From Phaeotremella fagi (Eukaryota > Basidiomycota > Tremellomycetes > Tremellales > Phaeotremellaceae), in NCBI GenBank assembly GCA_001599715.1, contig BCHU01000007.1, positions 749,586 to 813,585 on the forward strand: a stretch of DNA of 64,000 nucleotides. Reading direction: 5' to 3'. Below the pieces are notes generated by a model. The model was given only the letters and a program-made list of their open reading frames with translations. It had not been told where the DNA came from and made no database searches. This document shows positions 48,009 through 58,947 of the stretch, piece by piece (positions within the stretch are counted from its first letter, which is position 1; every line of letters begins with the position of its first letter). The position numbers and the translations under genes were made by a program.

Positions 48009-49187
48009 ATGGAGAACACAGCTGTATTCAAAATGGTCCTTTGTGGTGACGGTGGTACTGTAAGTTTCGGTTTTTGATTAATCGGTTTTGTTTATCCAAG
48101 TTCTTGATACTAATCTACTTCCTTTTTTAGGGTAAGTAAAATAGTGCAACTCTTGTGAACAACTCATCTAATCCTACTGTGACCTTCAGGAAAAGTAAGT
48201 CGTCTCTTTCTGGACCTCGAGACTATAAGCTGACACCCCAACCAAGACCACATTCGTCAAACGTCATTTGACTGGTAAATTTGCCTCCCAAAATATCCGT
48301 TTTCGTTGCTAATCATTACCACAGGTGAATTCGAGAAGAAATACATCGGTAAGTAAATACTCAATAATCTGGACAGCCATGAAACCAACCATTTTTTAAT
48401 TAGCTACTCTCGGTGTCGAGGTTCACCCTTTGACATTCCACACCAACTTCGGTACAATCTGTTTCAACGTTTGGGATACTGCAGGTCAAGAGAAGTTCGG
48501 TGGTCTTCGTGACGGTTATTACATTCAAGGTCAATGTGGTATCATCATGTTCGACGTTACATCCAGAATCACCTACAAAAATGTTCCAAACTGGCACAGA
48601 GATTTAGAGCGTGTTTGTGAGAACATCCCTATTGTTTTATGTGGTAACAAGGTCGATGTCAAGGTGAGAATAATGAGGCAAATGACCTTGAACTGTGCTT
48701 ATAGTTATTTTAGGAGCGTAAAGTCAAGACTGGAAATGTCACATTCCACCGAAAGAGTAAATGAATCGATAATATAGCGGTACCCCTACTAATTTACCCG
48801 ATCAGAGAACCTCCAATACTTCGAAATTTCCGCCAAATCAAACGTAAGTCTAAACAGCTTGCCGTTGTTTTCACTACTAACAACACTCATCTCAGTACAA
48901 CTTCGAAAAGCCTTTCCTTTGGTTAGCCCGAAAACTTGTTGGGTATGACTCATATCAACATTGCTAGGACGCGGTATCTGATTGTTTTTAGTAACCAAAC
49001 TCTTGAGTTTGTCGCTGCTCCCGCTCTCGCCCCACCAGAAGTCGAAATCGACCCAGCTCTCCTTGCACAATACGAGAACGAGTTGAAACAAGCTGCCAAC
49101 GCTCCCCTCCCCGACGAAGTGAGTGGATTCTGTTCCAACCTTCATTTACTGTGCTAACGAATTCGACAGGATGATGCCGATCTTTAA
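48009..49187 (+). CDS. GSP1: Ran-family nuclear transport GTPase
   Basis: This is the GTPase that drives nuclear import and export and spindle assembly. The spliced protein starts [17 protein letters not shown], then [60 protein letters not shown] (switch II), [16 protein letters not shown] (NKxD), [20 protein letters not shown] (SAK), and the acidic C-terminal switch ending PLPDEDDADL at TAA 49185-49187. Eleven exons are needed: 48009-48059, 48131, 48190-48194, 48247-48274, 48325-48348, 48404-48663, 48714-48756, 48806-48843, 48896-48942, 48992-49118, 49170-49187. All introns are GT-AG. Exons 2 and 3 are 1 and 5 nt long and encode the Gly-Lys of the P-loop. Confidence 0.95.
48131..48131 (+). 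other. GSP1: Predicted single-nucleotide exon of the Ran gene
   Basis: The base G at 48131 is flanked by a polypyrimidine tract and acceptor (CCTTTTTTAG, 48121-48130) and by a full donor GTAAGT starting at 48132. It supplies the first base of the P-loop Gly codon, whose other two bases come from 48190-48191. Without it the ACT codon at 48057-48059 cannot be joined in frame to GAAAA and ACC ACA TTC. Confidence 0.65.
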
Positions 49188-49296
49188 GTTGTCGATAGTT
49201 TGTGTGTAGTAGAGTAGGAGTTTGGCTGCAGTGTCATGAGCGTGATGAAGCCGCTCTAATAGTACGGCGTGTCATGAAAATTCTGCATTATCTCGT

Positions 49297-49881
49297 TTAC
49301 CTTGCATCATCTTGGCTCTCTATCGAACTTTTCCGTTTCAGCTTCGAGACATGACGATCTGCAAATCTTTCCTGTATTATCCTCATATTGTGAAGTTCTT
49401 TCGCCCTTGCAGAATTGCAGTTTGACCTAATAGTTGTTAGACTTCATCCTCGCCTCTGTGCTTTTGCTTACCATGAGAATATCGAAATCAACAGAAAACT
49501 ACCGATGGCCCAATTGGCGGCAACGTATGGCTCTGATGTCAGAGTAAGATTCAACGAAGAAGACTCACTTTTCGATCCCAAGAAACGAATTGCACCCAAA
49601 CCAACACCACCACCTATCCCATACAGCAGACTACTTCTTGCACAAGGCATTTGGCCGATATTTTCGAAATCTTTCACCAAATCAATTCTCTTTCTCTCGT
49701 ATCAGTTACAGTTACAGAGCAAATCACGATTCAAACTTTGTTGACTCACAGCAGCAGCTCTTTTTAAATCCTCGAATCGATTCCCCGATAAAGCTTCATC
49801 AGGATCTAAAGGTTGAGGTTCTGGAGATATCTGACTGTTGCCTTGAGGTATATTTAGAGGTGCAGTACGGGGTGGAGACAT
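49297..49881 (-). CDS. COX20: Cytochrome c oxidase assembly protein COX20
   Basis: COX20 is an inner mitochondrial membrane chaperone for the Cox2 subunit. The start MSPPRTAPLNIPQGNSQISP is followed by a first intron (GTGAGT donor after RAAA, acceptor GAAAG) and RIDLVKDFENIGQMPCARSS. Two membrane segments follow: LLYGIGGGVGLGAIRFL and AANWAIGSFLLISIFS, separated by a short polar loop. The family marker MPCARSSLLYG is present. A second intron (GTAAGC donor within the Trp codon after IFS) leads to a basic tail AKELHNMRIIQERFADRHVS, ending SIESQDDAR with TAA at 49297-49299. It converges on Ran (109 bp) and diverges from COG2. Confidence 0.92.
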
Positions 49882-50165
49882 TTGATCAAATTGTATGTAG
49901 AGAGAAGAAGAGGTGAGATTGGAGTAGAAATGAATGAATGAATTATCATGCATGATCAGAAATATCGAATGAGATCACGTGTTCGCTCAACACGTCTCAG
50001 GCTTAGCTGGGTAGCTGTACATGTCTAGCTAATCTCGACTGTTCACCATCGTATTGTATATCCCTCTCATTTCTCTTCTCACTTTCAAACAGTACCAGCT
50101 CACAGTACTAGCAGAACATGCTAACACATCAACAAACTCTCAATTAATCATCATTTTTCTGAGAT

Positions 50166-52478
50166 ATGACCCATCAACTCACCAATGGTGACATCCCTCG
50201 CGCTTCCACATCTTCCTCAAATGGTCATTCCTTAGATCTTCCTTCACTTCAACCCCTCTCACATCAACATCCACTCCTTTCAGCATCCACTTTTGACGCC
50301 GACCAATTCTTGCTTTCCAGAATTCATATTCCTTTAGATGAACTTCGTGGGGAGCTGAGAGAATATTTGGGAATCCTCAGAGAGGAATTAGTCCAACTTA
50401 TCAACGACGATTACGAAGAGTTTATCAGTTTGGGGACGGGATTACGAGGGGAGAATGAACGTTTAAACGGTCTACAGAAACCCCTTGCTGATTTGCGATC
50501 TGAAGTTGAGGTTGTCCGTAATGTCTTGTATGATCATCAGGTAGCTGTACAAGAAAAGTTAGATGAAAGAGCGAGTCTTAGGGAGGAGAAAGTAGGTCAA
50601 CAGTTAAAACAATGCTTAACCATTAGGCCCTACTCGATCTACTGCAACGACTCTTTGAAACTCTATCTCGAGCAGAGTTGTTGCTGTCTCAATCTGACGA
50701 AGGGGATCGAACCAAATTAGTCACTCGCGTGGCTGGAGAATATACTCAACTGGTCTATCTGGTCGCCAAAGCTCGGGCAGAGCAATGCAAACTGGTCGAC
50801 AGCATTTCTGACGTGAGCTCTCCTCTGGTGTTGATCTAAATTTTCTTAGCGAATAGATCATATTCGATCAAGTCTCAGCGGGGATCTATCGACTCTCTTG
50901 AGCTCTGCTCTTCATGAAGGCGGCGTCGTCCCTCTCCGTCAATGCTTGAAGACCTATGAGCTGATAGAAGGCTGGGAAGAGGCAGAGCAAGTGGTCAGGA
51001 CTGAGTTCATCGAATTCTGCAAGAAGGTAGGGTCATCATGCGACTCAAACTGACTGCAGACAATTTCGAAAACATCCCTGACAACACCTCCATCACCTAT
51101 GGTTCCAATCACTCCCCATGCCAACATTAATCCCTTTGACAGAGGTGATCGTCTAACAGACGACTCACCTCTCGCATCACTGTTCAATAGAATATTAGCT
51201 GAAGTTGAGACGTATCAACCGTTGATGTCAGCAGCCAGCGAGTTTTCCGATCATTTCGATTTTTTCGCAAATGTATTCTGGCCCGCTATATCAAATGCTA
51301 TCATAGACAATCTTGGACATGTTGTCTTCGCTGCTGGCCGTCCAGATGAGCTACATCTTGTATGTTGTCCCTCCTTGAATGTTCGCTGATGACAGAATTA
51401 TACCATCACGCATAAATTTATCTCACTCCTTGAGACCATGGCTCCTTCCTCTCAGTCAGTTACTGCAATGCGATCAAGTGAATCCTACATCGTCTTTGAA
51501 CGTCGATGGCAACTTCCTGTTTACTACCAGCTTCGTTGGAAGGAGATTGTCGGTGGCTTTGAAGCGTCGTTACTCGGTTCTGGACAATCGGAAGACTGGG
51601 ATCTACCTCAGAGTGCGGGTGCTTGGAAAGCTATACAAACATGTTGGGCACCTGATGTCTTCCTAGCAGAGTTGGCACCCAGGTTTTGGCGAACCAGTTT
51701 GCAGGTGAGTTCCAAACGAATTTCTTCCCTGACAACAGATTGTTTCACGATACCAAACATGGCTGCAATCATCCTTGGCTACAATTGTTCACACGGAAGA
51801 GGACATACAGTCTGAGGATGCAGCTCTTCGCCTAGCAGCTGCTTCTGTATCGGATATTGATATTCTCACTGACAAAAGTCAGCAATTGGAGATTATCAAG
51901 ACTCTCAATCTACAATGTGAGTTTGAGCACAAAGCATTGCTGATCATCAAGTGACTCAATCTCTGTCTACGTCTGTCTTCGAGGATAAGATCATTGTTAT
52001 TCTAGTTCGAAGATGTACGGAAACCCTGAAATTAGTCCGATCCGTGGCTTCACAATTTCGAGCAGCTCCGACAAAAAGTACGGAAGTTGTTCCCAGCTAC
52101 TTCATTCCGAGTATACTGAAACCGCTTCACGTTTTCCTGGATTCAAGAAAAACTCTGAAACGCAATCATGGAGAACAGTGGTCTACAAAAATCGTCGATC
52201 AGGTCTTTGCTGGTTATGCTTCCATTCTATTCAACGTTCGTAAAACAGAAGATTTGTTACGAAGACATCGAAAGGGAAAGAAAAACACTTTTTCTCTCTT
52301 TGGTAACTCTGCTGCTTCAGCGAACGTAGATGTAGCTGAAGAAGAGGAGAGATTCAAAAAACAGATGCAGGTGGACATCGATATGTTGGCCAATGATGCT
52401 AGGGGTTTAGGAGTTGTGGTCGAAAACCTGCCGGGATGGGTTGAATTGCAGGACGTTGTCAACCGGCCAGCGGAGTGA
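50166..52478 (+). CDS. COG2: Conserved oligomeric Golgi complex subunit 2
   Basis: COG2 belongs to lobe A of the COG tether for retrograde traffic within the Golgi. The start MTHQLTNGDIPRASTSSSNG leads to LLSASTFDADQFLLSRIHIP, LDELRGELREYLGILREELV, QLINDDYEEFISLGTGLRGE and NERLNGLQKPLADLRSEVEV, the conserved N-terminal coiled-coil region. Further exons read LVTRVAGEYTQLVYLVAKAR, MAPSSQSVTAMRSSESYIVF, FERRWQLPVYYQLRWKEIVG and AWKAIQTCWAPDVFLAELAP with FWRTSLQI, typical of the C-terminal COG2 domain. Introns are very short (35 nt at 50592-50626 and at 51917-51951). It ends QDVVNRPAE at TGA 52476-52478 and faces the RhoGEF gene tail to tail. Confidence 0.92.
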
Positions 52479-52534
52479 TGCATACTGTAGATATACTTTT
52501 TTAATACCATCATCTGTCGAGGATACCTTTTGGA

Positions 52535-54281
52535 TTAGTGGGGTTTTACAACCAATGACTTACTTCTTAATAGATCTCTACTGCGCTCGAAATCACCCTC
52601 ATGAAGGAAGAGAGTACCTCTTCCTTGTGCTACTTCCTCAACATCCGCAGTATCTTCCATTGAAGTTGTCGAGGACATGTCAGTCGATACCACAGAGTTG
52701 CGATTCGAAACAAAGACTGATTCAAAACAAGCGTCACATGCCCTACTGGCAGTCGAAGCGGTTCTCTGATTGTGTGAATCGCTGACCAGAAAAGTCTAAA
52801 ATGGATCAGCACTCTCCAAAGCTTAGGAACCTCACTTGTTTGGAGCAAGAATCACAGACCAACATTCCACACAAACGACAGTGGTGCCTTCTTCTCCAAA
52901 TAGTGAAATCAGTGTAACATCTCATGCACTTTGAAGATGCAGAATCTGATATCCAAAGTGGAGCAACGTAATTCTCATGTTCAACGTCTTGTGAGATCCG
53001 ATGCTGAGACTGCTCTTCAACTGCGAAGATGGAACTGACTACGTGTAAAGAACGGCGACGATGTCTTCGCATGGTGTGTTCAACACCTGTGTGGAGAGTA
53101 CGAAGGGCAGCCAGATGTTCATCCTTTGCACGACGAATTAGTTCTACCCAGTGATTTGCGTGTTCACCTTCGTGTCAGTAAGACTATTGTGAGAGACAGA
53201 CTCACTGTACAGTGAAAAGCTTGCAACAGGACTCAACAAAACCAGCTTCCCTGAGACTTCAAAGCAAGTCACATCTTCCAGATCCAATTTATGGGGTTGG
53301 CTGTTTGGTTCTTGATGTCCGAGAACTAGGAGTATGTCATTGAACAACCACAAACGTCCCTCGTCTTGAAATTGGCCTGTCAAGTCAGCGAGTTTCATTC
53401 CAGAAATCTTTACCCTTTTCAAGTAATTTTCGACCAGGAGTAAGCAGATTCTCCGGAAGATTCACGAGCGACTCCTGCAACGACAGAATTTCTACCGCAG
53501 CCTCTTGTTCTTTCAGCCGGTGATCAAGTTGTTGAGCGACTGGGGATTAGTATCTTTACGCACAGCTGAGGACCTACTTTTGGTGACTCTCCTTTGTAAT
53601 TCGAAAAGCTCACTATTGTCCCAACAATCCGTCAATTCCTGCAACAGTAAACACCAACGAGGTACACGTTGGACAATTGTCAAGAGCCAATTCTCAAATC
53701 GTAGTTTACAGCTTCTCTCCTTCTTCTCTGATTCATTAACAATATTGGCAAAGGGAATTGATGAATTGCGAAGCTCCATGATCTTACTGCAGGTTTTTGG
53801 AAAACAAGAAACAGCGGTAGTGTAAAGCGCGAGGTATGGAAGGTGTTGTTGCAAGATTTTGAGAAAATGGATTGGATTCTCGGTTCCTTCAATTGCAGAT
53901 ATCATAGAGGCTGATAGCCTCATGATCTCTTTCACCCCTTTAAATATGTCGTTGATGTCTCGATGAAAAGAAACTGCTAGACATTCCAATAATGGTCTAC
54001 GATAAAGCTGGAATTAGAAATACTCGAGTCATCTTACATACCTCTTCGAGCACCATCAATCCTTTTTGAAATGCTATTTCACTTTGAAGTATCTCTTCTG
54101 ACACAAATTTATAACGATCCAAGTTATGCGGACCACTCGCAGTACTCAAAGCGTTCGAATTCTCGAATGACACCGAATGAGGTCTGATCTGTATTCGGAG
54201 CCGATGCTGCTGAAAACCTGACTGTGACAGAGACCTGATTTTTGGTTTTGGTGAACCGGATCCTTCTTTAAACGTCGTCAT
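52535..54281 (-). CDS. Rho guanine-nucleotide exchange factor with DH, PH and FYVE domains (FGD-like)
   Basis: From [20 protein letters not shown] the protein enters a DH domain: [40 protein letters not shown], and [20 protein letters not shown] (the conserved QRxPRYxLLLxEL helix). A coiled helix [20 protein letters not shown] leads to the PH domain, [20 protein letters not shown]. The FYVE finger is intact with eight cysteines: [33 protein letters not shown], and [11 protein letters not shown]. Such proteins activate Cdc42/Rho at PI3P membranes. Introns are very short: 54009-54042 (34 nt), 53540-53577 (38 nt), 53377-53413 (37 nt). The frame ends LVVKPH at 52535, but a further splice is possible. 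Upstream exons may exist. Confidence 0.83.
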
Positions 54282-54887
54282 AGATGATATTTGCTGCTTT
54301 GGTGGTCGAAAATAGATAAGTCAAAGGGGACAAAAAAACAAGCAATGTCCTTCCACCTGTGAGCACGAGCATTTGAAACGTGGGAGTTGCAGCCCGGGCT
54401 GTTTCAGAACATTCTTCAGAACATGTGACTCTGTCATCTTTCATTCATCTGCTTGCACATTTCAAACCGCTCAAGAATCTCAGATAATTGTGGAGCAATT
54501 CACTCATTTCATTGGAACATGCATTCTTGCTGTATTCAACGTCGGAGCAGGATTCGTCGGCGCCACATTCCCTGGCTTACTAATCATGACATTTCCTTTT
54601 GTTCTTTTGTCATTCGCTATTGGCGTAGGTAACATGTCATTTGAAGAGCTACTACTCTGGATTACTTGATCATGATGAACGCTTTCGTCAGCGTTACCCA
54701 AGCTGAGTAAAACTTCCTCAAGTTTTGCATTTAGATGACAGACATAATCCGTTTTCGAAAGATATAAAAAGCCAACAAGAATTCCTCTTTCTCTACATCT
54801 TTTCCTCAATCGTCTCCTTCCACATTATTCCATACCTCAACCTCTCAATACTTCAATTATATCCAAGTTTATATACACCTTTTAACA
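54282..54887. promoter_or_regulatory. Divergent promoter region between RhoGEF and SDR genes
   Basis: This 606-bp stretch separates two divergently read genes. A minus-strand frame at 54504-54809 (Ser-rich, MLPTPIANDKRTKGNVMI) could be an additional 5' exon of the RhoGEF, but no convincing splice to MTTFKEG was found and its nominal start is not ATG. The side next to the SDR gene is pyrimidine-rich, as in a fungal promoter. Confidence 0.4.
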
Positions 54888-55944
54888 ATGCCTGCTAATA
54901 TCAATGATAAAGTAGTCGTGATCACAGGTGCTGCTCGAGGTCTTGGGGTAAGCCAGCAGCATCTCTGTAGTGTGGCTCCTACTGACTGATCATTTTAGCT
55001 TGAATGGGTCAAGCAATACTCCGCTGAGAACAATACCTTTGTTGTCGCTGTAGTTCGTGACGCTACTAAAGCTCCCTTGCTTCAACCCTTCATCGAGACT
55101 GGGAAGGTAGCGATTTAGAAGAAGCTGACATGACTAAACCCGAAACATTTAACGTGAGTCTGAAAACCGAAGCGATTGATTTTCATTAACGTTGTCCATT
55201 CAGCTGGCCGCTGAGAGGATCGCCTCCGTTACTGGAAGTAAAGTTGATGTTCTCATCAAGTAAGTCACACAGCAAACACTCTGAGACTAACTCCACTTAG
55301 CAACGCCGGTGGTTGGTACGGTTCTGGAGCTACCATTTCCAATGACGTTACCTTATCCACACCGTCGGAATGGTCGGATTCGGTAAGCTACTTTAATGGA
55401 AACTCGAGTCATTTTCACTGATTGGTCACAGTTCCTCTTGAACACAATCGGCCCTGTTTTCTTTATCAAGTCGCTTCTTCCCCTTCTCGAAAACAGCGAG
55501 ACCAAGCAAGTTGTTAATATCAGCTCTTTCCTAGCGTCGTCTGCTTTCCACCAAGCAACCAACGGTGGATATGGCTATGTCAGCTACTCAGCCTCTAAAG
55601 CCGCTTTGGATTTTGCCAACCTGAAGTACCATTTGCAGTAAGTTGCCATGGACCGTGACATGCTTCTTGTATGAGGTGCTGACCACTGTTACAGGCTCAA
55701 GGACAAAGGTTTCACTTTCATCACCTTGAATCCGGGATATGTTGCCACTGAATTGACCAGCAGTCAAGCACAAGCTGTGAGTGAAGAGCTTAACGATGAG
55801 TGTAAATGATACTAATTATAACAGGCTCCACTTACAGTTGACGTTTCGGTCTCACGCTGTAAATCTTTCGTGGATCGTCTAACACCAGCCGAATCCGGTG
55901 GGAACTTCTCACTCGATGGTTCGAAGGAGCCATTAGTATACTAA
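54888..55944 (+). pseudogene. Short-chain dehydrogenase/reductase with an apparent 1-nt deletion
   Basis: The first exon MPANINDKVVVITGAARGLG has the TGxxxGxG dinucleotide motif; exon 2 starts LEWVKQYSAENNTFVVAVVR. The frame stops at TAG (55117-55119) after IETGKVAI, while the expected continuation EEADMTKPETFN is open in the next frame, so one base seems missing in GATTTAG. Downstream exons are intact: NLAAERIASVTGSKVDVLIN, NAGGWYG, VVNISSFLASSAF, the catalytic YVSYSASKAALDFAN, FTFITLNPGYVATELTSSQA and the end NFSLDGSKEPLVY. Either it is a young pseudogene, a sequencing error, or a long intron (donor GTAGCG at 55108) skips the damage in frame at the cost of about 18 residues. Substrate unknown. 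Confidence 0.7.
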
Positions 55945-56081
55945 GGAATGATCTTGTGTCCACGCAGCATATACTTCATACATGAGTAGAGTTTGTACAA
56001 GTTTGTAGTTCGTCAATGACCTGTTCTCATGTTAAACCATTCCACTAAATCAAATTCCAAGAGGTTCTCCAGTTACTGACT

Positions 56082-57057
56082 TCATGGCTGCCCAAAAGTT
56101 GTTGGAATGTTCAGAACGTTGAAAGGATCCGGACGAGGGGCCGTGGCGAAGCTCGAGTTCCAATCAAACAAGAATTCTAGATTTCCGAGGTTGTATGGAT
56201 CGTTATTCTGGTCATCTTGCGTGGTGGTAGCGTTGAAAGCAGACCAAAAGCCAGGATCTAAGTTGTTGGAAATTGGGTTTGCAATTTCAGCGGTAGATGC
56301 AGGATAAAAGTTGAAATCTGTTAACCAGGATGGACCTGAGTCCAGTGGCCCAACGTTCAACTCGGCTGGACCAAACGAAGTATTGTTAAGCGGGAACGAC
56401 GGTGTAGGAGGATTGGTAGTCGACGATAACGTAGAGGCTTTAGAGATGGAACTCGCTCGCGTGGGTACGGGAAGTGTAGAAGAGAAGTCAAGCACCGGGG
56501 TGTTGTTGTCATAATTTCCATCAAGTCGAGTCCCATCGAGTAATGAAGAAGTATGTGTTGATTGACTAACCTCGCCAGATGATATGTAGGGTTGAGGTTG
56601 AGTAGCTGTATTGGGTTGCGATGGGGAAGCGGTAACGGAAGCCTTCTCGGTCTCAGCAGAGAGTATGTAGGAAGAACGTCCCAACGATGAGCTACCAGCT
56701 CCATTCATAGATGACAGTATGATACTGCGCAACTCTTGAATCTGAGCTTCCAACCTTCGATTGCTAGCTTTGGTCAACTCTAATTCCGCTTCGACTTCCA
56801 ATAGCCGCTGCAGAGAAATACATGAAATCAGTAAAGATGCGTGGTTGAACAAACAGGTATGCATCAAATACACCTACCTTGTCTTTTCGATCTCTATAAT
56901 TTTGCTGAGCTAGTCTATTCTGTTCCCTGCGAGTACTAGTTAACGGTCGAACACGTTTAGCTGGAGGAGGTGAAGAAGAATCAGGGCTTTGAGAAGAGCT
57001 GGCAGTTGGTAAATGGGGTAAATGAGGTTTGGAATCACCGGCTTCTTTGGCCGTCAT
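56082..57057 (-). CDS. bZIP transcription factor
   Basis: The start MTAKEAGDSKPHLPHLPTAS is followed by a Ser/Pro-rich segment and a basic region, RREQNRLAQQNYRDRKDK, split from the leucine zipper by one intron of about 75 nt. The zipper continues RLLEVEAELELTKASNRRLE and AQIQELRSII. The basic region keeps the N-x-A-Q-x3-R-x-RK pattern of fungal AP-1/Yap-like and related factors, with Gln-Asn-Tyr where many Yap proteins have Arg-Ala-Phe. The C-terminal 200 residues are Ser/Thr/Asn/Pro-rich, activation-domain-like, ending VLNIPTTFGQP with TGA at 56082-56084. No Cys-rich domain of redox-sensing Yap1 is visible. Target genes unknown; it lies between redox genes. Confidence 0.85.
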
Positions 57058-57403
57058 CTTGAGATTCTGACTGTGATGCTGTCGATCAGAGACTGCACTG
57101 TGCACTTTACACTGTACACTGTACTATCCTCTCTAGATGATAGGATTGTCTTTGTTGATCGAGTATAGGAATTAGTAATCTTGAGTTAACGGTGAGTAGC
57201 TGTAAGTTGTATTACGTAAGAGTTGACCTTGTTTGGTTACTAATCATTAGTAAGCATTCCCTTCACTTGCTACGACAAGTTGATTGATTCACTGCATTGC
57301 ATTGTCCTTTTTCTTCACTCTTTCTTCTTTCTTACTTTAATTCTTCCTATTTCTATATTCACCTTTAGATTTTCATTCACCTCTATTCTATCTTCAATCT
57401 ACC

Positions 57404-58305
57404 ATGACAGCTATTATCGATTCCTCACCAGTTCTATCCCACAATGCTATCGCCAGCACCAGTCAAATTCCAATAATTACCGTCGACGTCATGTGCGATC
57501 CAGTTTGTCCATTTTCTTATATCGTTCATCGCCGCCTTGAGAGGTAAGTTTTCAGTCATTTCCACATATTTTCGAATTTCTCACCACTGTTCTAGATCTT
57601 TGAACACTCTCGTGAAGGAAAATGGACCTGTCAAAGCTGTCATCAGACATCACCCTTTTATCCTAGATCCTCGCCTTCCGGAGAGTGGTCTTGTTCCTCG
57701 GATGGACTGTATGTCAGCAGACTTTGGAGAGAAAGCTCCTGAATATTGGAATGTTATTGTCAATCAAGGATTGAAAGCGGATATAGTAGGTCCGATTGCT
57801 TACCGGCATATTATCTTTTGCTGATTCGTTGGATAGAAACTTCCAGATGGCGCTGGCAAAATCGGTCAGACCATCAACGCCCAACGTCTCCTTCTTCATG
57901 CTCTGCAAACACTTGGTCCTGCCGCTCAGTTCAGACTACTCGGGATTATGTATGAACAGCAATTCGAAGAACGACATGATCTCACGAACCCAGCATTCCT
58001 TGCGAAACTGGGGTGTGTACCGATACCCTGTTCAGACGGGGTTTCACGTCCTTTGTTTCCGGATGAACTAACCGCACTACATTGGTTAGCAAGTGACGTC
58101 CTCAGAACAGAAGTTATCTCGTGGTCAAAGCGAGCTAGAGATAATGGGGTACGGGCGACTCCATTCATGACAGTCAATGGCAAATACGGGATTTGCGGAG
58201 CGCAAAGCGAGAATGACCTTCTTGCTGTGAGTAAATTTCTAATCGCATAGGAGACTTTTACTAATGCCGAAATATCAGGCTTTTCACAAAGCTATACAGA
58301 CCTAG
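57404..58305 (+). CDS. DsbA-family thioredoxin-fold oxidoreductase (FrnE-like)
   Basis: The start MTAIIDSSPVLSHNAIASTS precedes PIITVDVMCDPVCPFSYIVH, where CDPVCPFSY matches the D-x-x-CPWC-like active-site region of FrnE/HCCA-isomerase proteins with only one active-site Cys in the CPFS position. Later exons read HPFILDPRLPESGLVPRMDC, GKIGQTINAQRLLLHALQTL (helical insertion), YEQQFEERHDLTNPAFLAKL, and the cis-Pro loop NGVRATPFMTVNGKYGICGA with AQSENDLLA. The family is glutathione- or CoA-linked or a disulphide isomerase; substrate not known. Three introns; the last exon is AFHKAIQT, with TAG at 58303-58305. Confidence 0.83.
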
Positions 58306-58947
58306 TTTAGTACCCACTGGAGTTTGTGTTGGTTGTAAACGAAGTATTGAACCTCTATGGTTGAGACTTGAAAACTGTCTGTACCCATATAATGTATCCC
58401 TTATTTGCTTAACGTCTGTTGCATTGCTTCGACAAGTCTCAGTGTAGATTTCTTCACAGAACACGAAGCAGAGAATTGATTCGCCGGATGCATCTCAACC
58501 TGCCTCCTAGCTTCCTAAATCAAAAGCAGAATCAACAACGCTGGGGCGTCACAGCTATAAACTCGGTTGTCAACCTTGGACCAGTGAAGTTGAACCGTCT
58601 GCAAAATTAATCGCATTACTAAAAGCATGATATTTTGCTAGATAATGATTAATGATATGTGGAGGTATGACAAAAATCATGGTCAACTGGCTGAGTAAGC
58701 CACATTTCCTCCGTGGGTTTTTCACGTTCTTGTTGACTGTTGCTGACTTTTAAGAGAGGCTCTTTTGCGATCCAGTCACCTTTGCTGATTGATAAAGTCG
58801 GATGGTGTGGTAAGCAGAAGTTACGAGCACCTTGAATTGCCATGGATTGGCAGTATATATGTAGCTGAGGATTGTAGAGATGATTCTCATCTTTCAATCA
58901 TAAACAGAAAAGCAACAAGTTTCTAACTTTTAACATCGTCCCCAAAC
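58306..58947. other. Intergenic region upstream of the MFS pump
   Basis: This 640-bp stretch follows the DsbA-like gene and precedes the MFS start on the same strand. Small frames here lack family features. A pyrimidine-rich leader with ATCTTTCAATC is found at 58885-58905, close to the MFS start. No repeat or RNA gene was recognised. Confidence 0.4.

Noticed and set aside
54504..54809. Minus-strand frame upstream of the RhoGEF, possible extra exon
   Set aside because: The nominal start is TTG, and no clear donor joins it to the MTTFKEG exon; kept only as a remark in the intergenic entry.
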